A stretch of 64,000 nucleotides of DNA from NCBI GenBank assembly GCA_958295945.1, contig OY282386.1, forward strand, positions 4,086,204 through 4,150,203, given 5' to 3'. This document shows, in pieces, positions 28,520 through 37,627 of the stretch. The notes beneath the pieces were generated by a model. The model searched no databases. It was not told where the DNA came from and was given only the letters and a program-made list of their open reading frames with translations. Position numbers and translations under genes: made by a program. The stretch comes from Candidatus Poribacteria bacterium (GTDB lineage: Bacteria > Poribacteria > WGA-4E > WGA-3G). Numbering within the stretch: the stretch's first letter is position 1; each line of letters starts with the position of its first letter.

Positions 28520-29899
28520 CTAACGTATTGAAGAAACATTGAAGTCTGGATATGCACTTGCACCATGCTCTTCATAATCAAGTCCAGCCTGTTCTTGTTC
28601 TTGTGTAACCCGTAAACCAGTGACTGCTTTGATTGCATAGAAGAGGATAAAGCCTGTAACGAGACACCATGCCAGAACAGCAACGACACCAACGAACTGT
28701 GCCCACAGAAGTGAAAATCCACCGCCAAAGAAAACACCAGATGAACTATCAAAGAATCCGAGGAGCAGAGTACCTAATGCACCACACGTTCCGTGAACTG
28801 AAATAGCACCGACCGGATCATCAATACGTAGATTTTCAATCAACAAGACACTTAGAACTACCACGATTCCACCAATCGCTCCCATTATAGCAGCGGATGT
28901 TGGACTGACTGAGGCACAACCTGCGGTAATAGTTACCAATCCCGCAAGGGCACCGTTGAGAGACATACCCGCATCGGGTTTACCAAGCATTATCCAAGCG
29001 GTAATCATTGCCGTAATAGCACCTGCTGCAGCTGCGATATTCGTTGTAACTGCAATTTTGGAAATATCTAATGCATCTGCACCCATCTGACTACCAGGAT
29101 TGAATCCAAACCAACCGAGCCATAATATAAACACACCGAGTGCTGCAAGTGGCAGGTTGTGACCGGCAATCGGTCTCGGTTTGCCTTCACCATCATATTT
29201 ACCAAGACGTGGCCCTAAGACGATAGCACCTGTCAATGCAAGCCAACCACCTGTTGAATGAACAACGGTTGAACCAGCAAAGTCAGACATACCTAGACTT
29301 GATAACCAACCGCCACCCCAAATCCAGTGCCCGACTACGGGATAGATGAGACCTGTGATAAATACACTATAAATGAGATAACTCTTGAACTGTGTCCGTT
29401 CTGCCATGGCACCAGAAACGATAGTCGCAGCCGTTGCTGCAAAAACCAACTGGAAGAGCCATGCCGCGTATGTCGGCACAGAACTCCACTCTAACGAACT
29501 AAACACACTGGAACTGGCTGCTGCACCAGCAGAAAGTTCTTCAGAAGGAACAAACCAACCACTTGTTCCCATGAACGCATTACCAGCACCGAACATTATC
29601 GCAAAGCCGATTGCCCAGTAAGCGATTGACCCCATTGAGAAGTCCATCAAGTTTTTCATGAGAATGTTAACAGCATTTTTTGCCCGCGTGAACCCAGACT
29701 CCACCATAGCGAACCCAGCCTGCATAAAGAATACAAGAAATGCAGCGACCAGCACCCATAGCGTGTCTCCCATATACTTTGAATCCTCTACCTTTGTGAG
29801 CGTTCCGTCTTCACCTTCTATCAATCCATTTAGAGCGAAGACGTTAATGCTTACCAAGCAGGTGAGGACAAGGATTGTTAAAATAACCTTTTTTGTCAT
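28520..29899 (-). CDS. amt: Ammonium transporter, Amt family (second)
   Basis: Inner-membrane ammonium channel of 459 residues from the ATG at 29899, chosen because AGGAGA lies about 9 nt upstream and the protein then begins with a signal peptide, MTKKVILTILVLTCLVSINVFA. An upstream TTG is less likely. Core motifs are FVLW-like FLVFFMQAGFAMVESGFTRAKN, FAGSTVVHSTGGW with the first pore His, GWFGFNPGSQ and SVHGTCGALGTLLLG with the second. It differs clearly from the neighbouring amt, so the pair are old paralogues rather than a recent duplication. An outer-membrane-type protein gene lies just upstream on the same strand. Confidence 0.93.
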   Translation of the reverse strand: MTKKVILTILVLTCLVSINVFALNGLIEGEDGTLTKVEDSKYMGDTLWVLVAAFLVFFMQAGFAMVESGFTRAKNAVNILMKNLMDFSMGSIAYWAIGFAIMFGAGNAFMGTSGWFVPSEELSAGAAASSSVFSSLEWSSVPTYAAWLFQLVFAATAATIVSGAMAERTQFKSYLIYSVFITGLIYPVVGHWIWGGGWLSSLGMSDFAGSTVVHSTGGWLALTGAIVLGPRLGKYDGEGKPRPIAGHNLPLAALGVFILWLGWFGFNPGSQMGADALDISKIAVTTNIAAAAGAITAMITAWIMLGKPDAGMSLNGALAGLVTITAGCASVSPTSAAIMGAIGGIVVVLSVLLIENLRIDDPVGAISVHGTCGALGTLLLGFFDSSSGVFFGGGFSLLWAQFVGVVAVLAWCLVTGFILFYAIKAVTGLRVTQEQEQAGLDYEEHGASAYPDFNVSSIR

Positions 29900-30072
29900 T
29901 TGAAAAGATCTCCTATATTTCAATAAAACTGCTTCATAAAACTTTGAAGAACTGAGAAATGTTACACTGAGTGAAATTTTGTGTCATCGCGAATCACCAG
30001 GGTATTGTCCACCATAGATCCGCGATGTCCTCTATAGATAAAACAGCACGGTTGCTGTCCTTACACGATGAA

Positions 30073-30795
30073 CTACCAAGTACGAACAAATGTCATTCTA
30101 CCGGTAAGTCCTGTATCTTCCGAATCTTCCATTTGGGTTTCAAGACCGACAAACAGACCGAGCGTATTGTTTTCACCATAAGCCATATTGATCCGGCCAC
30201 CCACAATGAGACTTCCAAGTCCACCATCGTCACCTAAATCAATTACCGCTTCTACTTGCGGACCGACTTGAATGTTGTCAGTGACAGAATAGAGCACAAA
30301 ATCGCGTGTGTAGAATGAATCTGCAGCTTCTTCATCAAAGGGGGAATTGAAAAACCCTTGAATCCAAGATTCAAAATAGATGGATCCAGCAGTAAGATAA
30401 GTAAACAGCTGCGGTGCAATCAGAGAATTAGGACCGTTCGCTGATTCATAATCATATCCAATACCTACCATCGGCAGGAAAGTAAGTGACAGTGATTCGT
30501 CATCAACAACTGGTATTCCAATTCCAAGGTCAAATTCTGCGAAAGTTCCAACAACATATATGTCACTATCTATAGAAACACTTCCAGCAGGATAACTACC
30601 ACCAAACCATATCTGTGTTCCAAGACTATCTGTGTCGGTACGGAACCAACCGCCAATACCTGATTCCTCTTCCATTTCCATTTCCATTTCCATCTCTTCA
30701 CCCGCTCCGTGTGCGTCAGCGTAAACCATCGGAACGCTACCAACTGCGAGTATACCTGCAAGTAATAAAGGTAACCAAAATGCTTTAATTTTCAT
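30073..30795 (-). CDS. Predicted outer membrane beta-barrel protein, paralogue 1
   Basis: 240 residues, AAGGAGA before the ATG. Residues 1-26 are a signal peptide ending VYADA. A short acidic Met/Glu tract (EMEMEMEMEEE, from in-frame hexamer DNA repeats near 30673-30698) follows. The remainder alternates polar and apolar residues and ends in F-V-R-T-W, an aromatic C-terminus typical of barrel proteins. The 265-residue protein at 32573-33370 aligns along its whole length (SGxxGWFxxDxDxLGT, GxGxDYxSANGP, GGRINxAYG, TGLTGRMxFxR). I know no function. Nearness to amt genes suggests, but does not show, a role in nitrogen uptake. Confidence 0.6.
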   Translation of the reverse strand: MKIKAFWLPLLLAGILAVGSVPMVYADAHGAGEEMEMEMEMEEESGIGGWFRTDTDSLGTQIWFGGSYPAGSVSIDSDIYVVGTFAEFDLGIGIPVVDDESLSLTFLPMVGIGYDYESANGPNSLIAPQLFTYLTAGSIYFESWIQGFFNSPFDEEAADSFYTRDFVLYSVTDNIQVGPQVEAVIDLGDDGGLGSLIVGGRINMAYGENNTLGLFVGLETQMEDSEDTGLTGRMTFVRTW

Positions 30796-31109
30796 TTAAA
30801 TCTCCTTAGATTTATTTAATTCCAGCACGTATTTTCATCGTGCAAAAAGGGAGTTTGTGCCAGTTTGTGAACGCTTGTGCTTGATTCTGGCATCAACCTG
30901 TGATAAAATCTGTGCTTAGTTGCACTGCTTGTGTTAAAGCAATATGTGTGCCAATTAAGCGTGTAAGGGTATTTTAAGTTGTTGAGATACCTTAGACACA
31001 AGACAAACAGTTGTTTTATTCTTATGTATCACCTTTCATAAGATTTTATCTCTAAACTATAAACAAATAGCGATATATCATAGTTTATACAGAGGGGTTT
31101 CCGTTAAAA
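30796..31109. other. Divergent intergenic region, no distinct feature
   Basis: Spacer between a minus-strand barrel protein gene and the plus-strand glycosyltransferase. It should contain both promoters, but I see no pair good enough to call, and no repeat-family member. Confidence 0.4.
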
Positions 31110-32534
31110 ATGCTGAAATTTTCATCACAAAACTGCCTAAAAAATAAGCATATATTGCTTGTCTGCATAGTCAGCATCGGTGCACTTCTACGATTTTGGC
31201 ATCTTGGTACGTGGAGTTTTTGGATTGATGAGGCACTCACCGTACTTGATGCGAAAAATTTCTCTCTCAGCAATTCCCCAATAAACCCAATTCCTTATAT
31301 CGCAGCGAAGTTTTCTGTCCTATTTGGTGAAAACTTGTCTTTTATATTTGATGGAGGTAGTGAGTGGAATAGTCGTCTTTTCTTCTGTATCGTGGGTATT
31401 ATATCAATACCGATAGTCTTTAGTTTGGGAAAGACCTTATACAACAATAGAGTTGGGTTATTCGCATCGGCTTTTGTTGCCTTGTCAAACTGGCATCTGT
31501 TCTGGTCACAAAATGCACGTTCATACATCCTCACCTTTCTGTTTGCAGCGTTGGCAGCTTGGTTTTTCTACCGTTCCTTTGATAAGGATTCAACACTTCT
31601 AACTATAGGTGCACTCTTTTCCAGTATCTGTCTTATCTTATCCCATCTCTTGGCTGCAGCGATTGTTCCTGCTTTGGCTGCCTATGCCATATTGCAACTC
31701 TTAGAAAATCGTAACAGAAAACGGTTAGTCAATCTCATTATATTCTTCCTTCCGTTTACAGTTCCTGTGCTCATGCTGGCACTACCACAAGTTCACACTT
31801 ATATTTCATCAGGATGGGGACACAATGAATGGGGACGTAGTCCACTTTATGTGGTCCTAACCATCGTTCAAGGAGTTAGCATACCGATTGCTGTTACTGC
31901 ATTTTTTAGTGCTATTATAAACTGGCAGAACCGACCCACAAGGTTTTTAATCTGTTTTGCTGGTGTGCCTTTGGGACTACTATTGATTGCATCTCAACTG
32001 CAAAACGTTGCTGGTTATTATCTGTTTTGGACAACACCCGCCTATTTCATACTGGCGGCTGTTACCTGTGAACAAGTTTGGGATGCTATGGGGTCAGACA
32101 GACACAATCTATATAAAGCACTTTTACCTTCTCTGCTTATCCTTGTGTTGTTATCACAGAATTTTCTTTATTACCAATATGAAAATGGGGGTCGACCTAA
32201 ATGGAGAGAGGCATTCGAATTTGTTGAAATGCAGAAGCAACCAACAGATAAAATAGTTCTTTCGGAACCGCGAATGGGGGTGTTTTATCTGCCGGAAATG
32301 GAAATCGTTTATGTCGGAGAGTTGTTAGACGATACGGAAGGTTTTGAAGAGAAGTGGGAATCTGCTCAGATGGAACGACTGTGGTTTATCGTTGACGTTG
32401 CAAGTTTTAATGTCTTTGATGCCGACGAGAGTGTCCGTAATTGGATTCGTCAGAGAGGACACATGATAGAGACATTCCCCGCATTCTCACGGGCAAAAGA
32501 TAGGACGATACATATTTATCTATTAAGCAAATAG
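31110..32534 (+). CDS. GT39/ArnT-like multi-membrane glycosyltransferase
   Basis: 474 residues with about ten hydrophobic segments. The first extracytoplasmic loop carries WSFWIDEALTVLDAKNF, the acidic D-E motif of dolichyl/undecaprenyl-phosphate-sugar-dependent transferases (PMT/ArnT superfamily). HLFWSQNARSYILTFLFAALAAWFFYRSF matches the next conserved segment of the family. It would transfer a sugar from a lipid-linked donor on the outer face of the inner membrane. The acceptor is unknown. The ATG follows AGAGGGG at a rather long distance. It converges on the second barrel-protein gene with a shared hairpin between them. Confidence 0.75.
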   Translation: MLKFSSQNCLKNKHILLVCIVSIGALLRFWHLGTWSFWIDEALTVLDAKNFSLSNSPINPIPYIAAKFSVLFGENLSFIFDGGSEWNSRLFFCIVGIISIPIVFSLGKTLYNNRVGLFASAFVALSNWHLFWSQNARSYILTFLFAALAAWFFYRSFDKDSTLLTIGALFSSICLILSHLLAAAIVPALAAYAILQLLENRNRKRLVNLIIFFLPFTVPVLMLALPQVHTYISSGWGHNEWGRSPLYVVLTIVQGVSIPIAVTAFFSAIINWQNRPTRFLICFAGVPLGLLLIASQLQNVAGYYLFWTTPAYFILAAVTCEQVWDAMGSDRHNLYKALLPSLLILVLLSQNFLYYQYENGGRPKWREAFEFVEMQKQPTDKIVLSEPRMGVFYLPEMEIVYVGELLDDTEGFEEKWESAQMERLWFIVDVASFNVFDADESVRNWIRQRGHMIETFPAFSRAKDRTIHIYLLSK

Positions 32535-32562
32535 AGACGCGATGGAAAACCGCGCCTCTATT
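32530..32562. terminator. Bidirectional hairpin between convergent genes
   Basis: AATAGAG-A-CGCG pairs with CGCG-C-CTCTATT across an 9-10 nt loop, one A/C mismatch. It starts at the glycosyltransferase stop codon and ends 11 bp before the stop of the converging gene. A-rich flanks give short T runs on both strands. Confidence 0.55.
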
Positions 32563-32572
32563 CAAATTTGTG

Positions 32573-33370
32573 CTACCAGAAACGGGTAAAGTTCATTCTA
32601 CCAGTAAGACCCGTTTCTTCATCACCTTTCTTTGTTTCATAACCGACATATATACCAAGCGTATTCGCTGTACCGTATGCGATGTTAATCCTTCCACCGA
32701 AATTTAAATTTATAGGTTCCCCCACATTTTCCATGCTAGTCAATAATTCAAACTGAGGGCCAATAGCAATAGTATCATTAAGAGAATAAGTTATATAATT
32801 ACGGGTGTAGATCACATCAGAAAGCGGTATTGTTCCGTGCTCAACCTTTTCGTTGTTTGATGAATGTGTAACTAGCGCACCTGCTTCACCGAAAGGTGAA
32901 TATAGAGAAGCAATTGTCCAATGAAAAAAGAAGATGTTAGGGGCGTTCAAAAAGGCAAAAAATTGGGGAAATAGGGCATCAGGACCATCTGCACTTCTAT
33001 AATCAAACCCAACACCGATCATAGGTTGTAGTGCAAGGGACAAGTCATCTCCTTTCAAAACAGGAACTGTAACGCCCAAGTCAAATTCACCTACTAACTT
33101 TCCATTATGGCTATCATTGACATATATATTGGATGCAATTGAGATACCACCGATTGGATGACTCGCGCCAATCAAGAAATAGGTGCCTAAATTATCAATG
33201 TCAATCTGGAACCATCCTGACACACCCGGTTTTTCTTCCATTGCTTCGGCTTCAGGTGCCATATCTCCTTCCGTCTCGTGTGCATCCGCAAAAACCGCAG
33301 AAGGTGCGAAAATAGAAATTACGCCTATAATAAGAAATATAATAATCAACTGTAATGCATTAATCTTCAT
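32573..33370 (-). CDS. Predicted outer membrane beta-barrel protein, paralogue 2
   Basis: 265 residues, AAGGAGA before the ATG. Signal peptide through about residue 29 (SAVFADA), then an acidic stretch (EGDMAPEAEAMEE), then beta-rich sequence ending F-T-R-F-W. Full-length similarity to the 240-residue protein at 30073-30795, with an extra loop near residues 165-190 (THSSNNEKVEHGTIPL). The two flank the glycosyltransferase gene on the opposite strand. Function unknown; an outer membrane barrel is inferred from signal, strand pattern and aromatic end. Confidence 0.6.
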   Translation of the reverse strand: MKINALQLIIIFLIIGVISIFAPSAVFADAHETEGDMAPEAEAMEEKPGVSGWFQIDIDNLGTYFLIGASHPIGGISIASNIYVNDSHNGKLVGEFDLGVTVPVLKGDDLSLALQPMIGVGFDYRSADGPDALFPQFFAFLNAPNIFFFHWTIASLYSPFGEAGALVTHSSNNEKVEHGTIPLSDVIYTRNYITYSLNDTIAIGPQFELLTSMENVGEPINLNFGGRINIAYGTANTLGIYVGYETKKGDEETGLTGRMNFTRFW

Positions 33371-33505
33371 GAAAGTCTCCTTAGGTAATGAAAATAGTTT
33401 GTAATATACTCAGGAAATTAGCGTTTTTCACATCGTAAACACGCTATCAGTATATCTTATTATCCTGTCTTATTTCAAGGATTTTATGAAACAGAATTTG
33501 CTTTT

Positions 33506-34198
33506 CTATAACTTAATGTTTCTCACCTGTCCCATGAGTTGTTCCAGTTTCTGTTTATCTTTAACACCTTTGGAAGCTTCTACACCAGAACAGAGGTCTA
33601 TCCCATAAGGACTTATGTTTTCAATGGCAGCTTTGACATTATCTGGACGAATCCCGCCCGCCAAGAAAACAGGCAATGGACTTTCAGAAATCAGTTCTGC
33701 GGCAAGTCCCCAATCATATCTTTTGCCAGTACCACCATAGCGAGGCGGATCAATGCTTATGTCAACTGTATCAAACAGGAGATAATCCGCACCAGCATTG
33801 TGATATGCTTGCATTTGTACATGCACTGCTGATTTATCAACATTTTCTGGACTCCCCGCAGGAAGGTAGACAGATTTCCAGAACTGACATGTGGCATCAC
33901 GTTTGAGTTCTTCAACCTGTTGCGGTGTTTCCTGTCCAAGAAGTTGCACTGCAAAAGGTTGTATTTGTGAGACTGTATCTTGTATATCGGATGTTGTGCG
34001 GTTGTATAGCAACAACACCGTTGGAATAGGACTACCACTGGCGATTTCTACTGCTTGTGTTGTTTTCATCGTTCGTTCTGATGCTGCAACGTCCACCAAT
34101 ACACCGATATAATCTGCCCCAGCATCAGCAGCAAGGCATGCATCGTGTATTGATGTTATGCCGCAGATTTTTACTTTGCACCTTGTTTCTTCAGACAT
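33506..34198 (-). CDS. trpF: Phosphoribosylanthranilate isomerase
   Basis: Third enzyme of tryptophan synthesis, a 230-residue (beta/alpha)8 barrel. Family marks are KVKICGITSIHDACLAADAGADYIGVL with the catalytic Cys in K-I-C-G-I, AVQLLGQE, YLLFDTVD with the catalytic Asp, FLAGGIRPDNV and GIDLCSGVEASKGVKD (phosphate site). The usual G-F-V-F segment reads GVLVDVAASERTM, a mild divergence. AGAGGA precedes the ATG. No other trp gene is in the window, so trpF is isolated from its pathway here. Confidence 0.92.
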   Translation of the reverse strand: MSEETRCKVKICGITSIHDACLAADAGADYIGVLVDVAASERTMKTTQAVEIASGSPIPTVLLLYNRTTSDIQDTVSQIQPFAVQLLGQETPQQVEELKRDATCQFWKSVYLPAGSPENVDKSAVHVQMQAYHNAGADYLLFDTVDISIDPPRYGGTGKRYDWGLAAELISESPLPVFLAGGIRPDNVKAAIENISPYGIDLCSGVEASKGVKDKQKLEQLMGQVRNIKL

Positions 34199-34421
34199 AA
34201 TGTATCACATCCTCTACTATAGGGACTATAGCACTTTATCAAACACCGTATTCTTACATGATTTATTATATGTGAAGAATTTAAGTGGGTCGGAACTCCC
34301 TAAATTACGAATACACGTCTCGTATATGATAAATCGTCGTTTTGAAAGAGAATAACATAGGAGTCCTATCTCTACCATAAGTTATTTCTTATACTAATTC
34401 ACATTTCCCTTAGTTTAAAGA

Positions 34422-36794
34422 TTAGCGGAATCCCTTGCGTTTGGCAGGAAGTAATGCTTTAAATATTTCAGGATATTTCTTTCTTAACTTGCCAAGTTGT
34501 CGCCTAATAAGTTTGTTAGTTTTCTTGTCTTCTTCAATTAACGTCATCAAGAGAAGTATCCGTGCTTGCTCTGTATTAGGAAACTCACTTAACTTATCAA
34601 GTATTACACTTATGTTTGCTTCCACTTCGTCTGGCGTTAGAAAATGACGTAGTGACCATGATAAGATTACTGCAGTATAGATGTCATTTTGCGATTGTTG
34701 AGAAATTAGATGTTGGACCACGCTATTTACGTGTGTTTCCAAGAAAGCACTGTTAAATGACAAATCACATAGTGTTAAGGCAATAAAGTCAGGTACAATA
34801 CCCGGTATGTTGACATCTGCAGAAGTAATGAGTTCATGAAATTGTTTGCGGACTTTTGGGGCATAACGTATCGCATTCTCAATTCCGTAAATTAACTGTT
34901 CTGGAGGCGAATGCCAACCTGCTTGCAAAAGCCTTCCACCAAGAAGTTTACTAACGTCAGATATTAGATCTTCATTGACGTGCGAATAAATCTTCTCTAA
35001 TAAAGTCTGACTTATCTCTCTCCGTAAACCGATGTAAAAGAAAGCTACCTCACCCCAAATACCGTCAAAATATGTGTCTACAATTAGGTCATTTAGATTT
35101 TCTATATCTCCTCTGTTTTCGTGAATGTGGAATGCAGTAAAGTAATCCAAGTAAGATCTATGCTTAAATATCACCTCTTCCCGTCCATTTAGTATACCTG
35201 TTCTTTCTATTTCTCGAACAAAACCTTTGAATTTCTCTGGATTCCACTGGTACTTGGCACAATATGAATTAAGGAAATCATCAAATTCCTCGCGAGGTAC
35301 TGTCAATCTGTTTTTTTCTCTAAATTCACTGTGTGCAAGAGTGCTAAGAAATCTCTTTTTAATGAGATAATCAAATAACACCTCAATTCCTTTCTCACGA
35401 TCCTCTCTCCCAAGAGCCATATCAAAGAATCGGTCATATAATTCGGTTACAGAGGCAGGAACTTCTTTATGCTCTTCAACTAAATCAACAAGTAACATTA
35501 ATGACAGTGGAACTAACATTATTTGGTTTTGGATTCTTTGAAGACTTTCTTTCATCGTTTCTAAAACGCTGTGATCATTTACCAATTTAGATACAAGTTT
35601 TATGGCTTGACTAAATTCGAACGGTAGTAATTCATACTTTTCATATTTCTCTGGTAATGTGTTTAATATATCAATTTTCCTGCTAGTGATGATGTAAGAA
35701 CATCCTATTGTTTCCGAAAATTCATCTAATCTATCAACCATATCTCTTCGGTATGATGGATCAATTTCATCCAAACCATCTACAATGATAACACTTACAT
35801 TAAAATGACTCTTAGTCTCTTCAGATTCAAAGTATTGTATCAGAAAATCTTCTACAGATTCTAAATATAGGAACTGTCTTGCCGTCACTAAGACTGGAAC
35901 GAATATCTCTTCATCAGAATTACCAGGTTTTTTCAATAGCTGCTGATAAGCATTTTGATACATGTCAATAGATAATTTCGCCATAGCTCCAGTTTTACCA
36001 GTGCCCGGATCACCTAATAAAATTAGTTTTCGCCTTTTTTTAGTAATTTCTAATAGTCTTAGGAAAGGAAATTTTCTGTTCTTCCAAACTGTTCTTATAC
36101 CTTTTTCGTTGAATTCAAGAGGTGTATCAAAAGGTCTAATTAAGGGATCAACAAAGTACTCAGAAAGATTCTTTCCTGATTCTTCTCTGCGATGATTTTC
36201 CTCCAGTTCACTTGTTTTCTTTTTCAGGAAATTAATGACCCGACCTTCAAAAAAAATGTTTGGATAAAACTCGGTGAAATTGTCTATAAGCCAATTGATA
36301 TCAAATAACTCAATTTCTGTTGCTGTAGCTACTTCACTTGTAAGTCTTTTTTTAGCGTTTTTGCTAAATTCACCAGCTAATACAACGTAAACTGTGGAAA
36401 CCGGCAAATCTTCAAGAATCGATTTTGTTTCAGCTGGATGTGCTCCAGCTTGTTCAATCTGACTCTGTATTTCTTCAAGTCTTTTCGTCATTCCTTTAGA
36501 TAACACATTCTTAGTGTGTGATTTTAAATCATCAACATTACCAAGGGTTTTACCATTGATATTACCACATTTAACTACAACACCAATAACATGTGTAATT
36601 AGTCCTTTATTCTTAACCATAACAAGATCTTTGCCAAATTCTTGTATTCCGTGGGTAACCTCAACCAGGTAATCAGATTCCATTATTTGAAACAATTCTT
36701 TCAGATATTCATGTAAGTCTGTTTCTTTATAATCCATGATTATTTTCTTTCGTAAAGCTTTTGGTAAGGTTTCAGCTTTTTTTCTTAATTTCAT
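34422..36794 (-). CDS. NACHT NTPase with nuclease-like N-terminus, candidate antiphage defence protein
   Basis: 790 residues from the ATG at 36794, chosen because GGAG lies 6 nt upstream; an in-frame TTG four codons earlier lacks such support. Residues about 30-80 resemble a PD-(D/E)XK fold of the Mrr type: VEVTHGIQEFGKDLVMV (Glu45, Asp56) then GVVVKCG (Lys75), with Val where Glu/Gln is usual. A NACHT module follows: Walker A LGDPGTGKT (near 260-268), Walker B VIIVDGLDEID (near 335-345), and SRK plus LLPFEFSQA winged-helix-like sequence. The rest is helical, without clear repeats. Bacterial NLR-like proteins of this layout sense phage and act through the N-terminal effector. It stands alone in A+T-rich DNA. 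Confidence 0.7.
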   Translation of the reverse strand: MKLRKKAETLPKALRKKIIMDYKETDLHEYLKELFQIMESDYLVEVTHGIQEFGKDLVMVKNKGLITHVIGVVVKCGNINGKTLGNVDDLKSHTKNVLSKGMTKRLEEIQSQIEQAGAHPAETKSILEDLPVSTVYVVLAGEFSKNAKKRLTSEVATATEIELFDINWLIDNFTEFYPNIFFEGRVINFLKKKTSELEENHRREESGKNLSEYFVDPLIRPFDTPLEFNEKGIRTVWKNRKFPFLRLLEITKKRRKLILLGDPGTGKTGAMAKLSIDMYQNAYQQLLKKPGNSDEEIFVPVLVTARQFLYLESVEDFLIQYFESEETKSHFNVSVIIVDGLDEIDPSYRRDMVDRLDEFSETIGCSYIITSRKIDILNTLPEKYEKYELLPFEFSQAIKLVSKLVNDHSVLETMKESLQRIQNQIMLVPLSLMLLVDLVEEHKEVPASVTELYDRFFDMALGREDREKGIEVLFDYLIKKRFLSTLAHSEFREKNRLTVPREEFDDFLNSYCAKYQWNPEKFKGFVREIERTGILNGREEVIFKHRSYLDYFTAFHIHENRGDIENLNDLIVDTYFDGIWGEVAFFYIGLRREISQTLLEKIYSHVNEDLISDVSKLLGGRLLQAGWHSPPEQLIYGIENAIRYAPKVRKQFHELITSADVNIPGIVPDFIALTLCDLSFNSAFLETHVNSVVQHLISQQSQNDIYTAVILSWSLRHFLTPDEVEANISVILDKLSEFPNTEQARILLLMTLIEEDKKTNKLIRRQLGKLRKKYPEIFKALLPAKRKGFR

Positions 36795-37243
36795 GTCGTG
36801 CTCCAATTATCTGTATATATTATCTGTATCCTACATTCCGCAGTTCTTTTTTCGTCCTTTGACATTTATTAGGAAGCTATGGATCTTTGTAGATATTGAG
36901 TTCTTCAATTTTTTGTGATCTGATTGAACCCTCGAATTAGTTCAAATTAAGTCAAAAAACATTGCAATTTGGGCATCAAAATTGCCATAAACCCAGTATC
37001 CATGCACTGGGAATATGGTCTGTATAAATTATAACTTAAAAACTTTGTATATACCAATTCTATAGAGATAAAGTTCAATGGTTTTGATTCAGAAGCTTGA
37101 AATTCTGTATTTCAAGCTTACTGATTTAACCTCACAAACTTTCTCTTTTTATACCAAATGTAAGTATCACTTGGCAACAACTATTTTACACTTGCAAATG
37201 TGGTGTAGCATCAATAGTATATCATCTATAGAATCACGTTCGC
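36795..37243. other. Intergenic stretch without a recognisable feature
   Basis: About 450 bp of A+T-rich DNA upstream of the NACHT gene. It must carry that gene's promoter, but I cannot single one out. No repeat-family member, tRNA or credible small gene is visible. Confidence 0.4.
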
Positions 37244-37603
37244 TTATTCACAGAAAACGGTCTGTCTATCAGCATCAGAATAGCAGATAATCATCGTCAC
37301 GGGTTGCCAACCTGTGTTGACAGCATTGTGTTTGACATTGCGCGGAATACGTAACATCATACCGGGTTTGAGCGGAATTGTCTCAGCTCCTAACTTATGG
37401 TCGCATTCGCCAGATAACACATAAATCAACTCCTCACAGTTCGGATGGTAATGGGTGGGATTTCCTTCACCTGCATTAATGTAGACAACACCGAATGTCA
37501 TCTCTGCCTCTGGATCAATCTGATCATTACATAACCATTTTATTGCACCCCACGGAAATTCAAGTGCTCCAGCTTCGTTACTATTTGTTAATGTTATATC
37601 CAT
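37244..37603 (-). CDS. Small cupin-domain protein
   Basis: 119 residues forming a single cupin barrel. Motif 1 is HYHPNCEELIYVLSGECDHKLG, split as H-x-H-x3-4-E-E with the later G, and motif 2 is PGMMLRIPRNVKHNAVNTG. The two His and Glu of motif 1 and the His of motif 2 would bind a metal. GGAG precedes the ATG. Members include dioxygenases, isomerases and sugar-sensing proteins; nothing here decides the substrate. It lies 24 bp downstream of the metallophosphoesterase gene and is probably co-transcribed. Confidence 0.8.
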   Translation of the reverse strand: MDITLTNSNEAGALEFPWGAIKWLCNDQIDPEAEMTFGVVYINAGEGNPTHYHPNCEELIYVLSGECDHKLGAETIPLKPGMMLRIPRNVKHNAVNTGWQPVTMIICYSDADRQTVFCE

Positions 37604-37627
37604 TACGCTCTCCAGTATATTTCTTTC

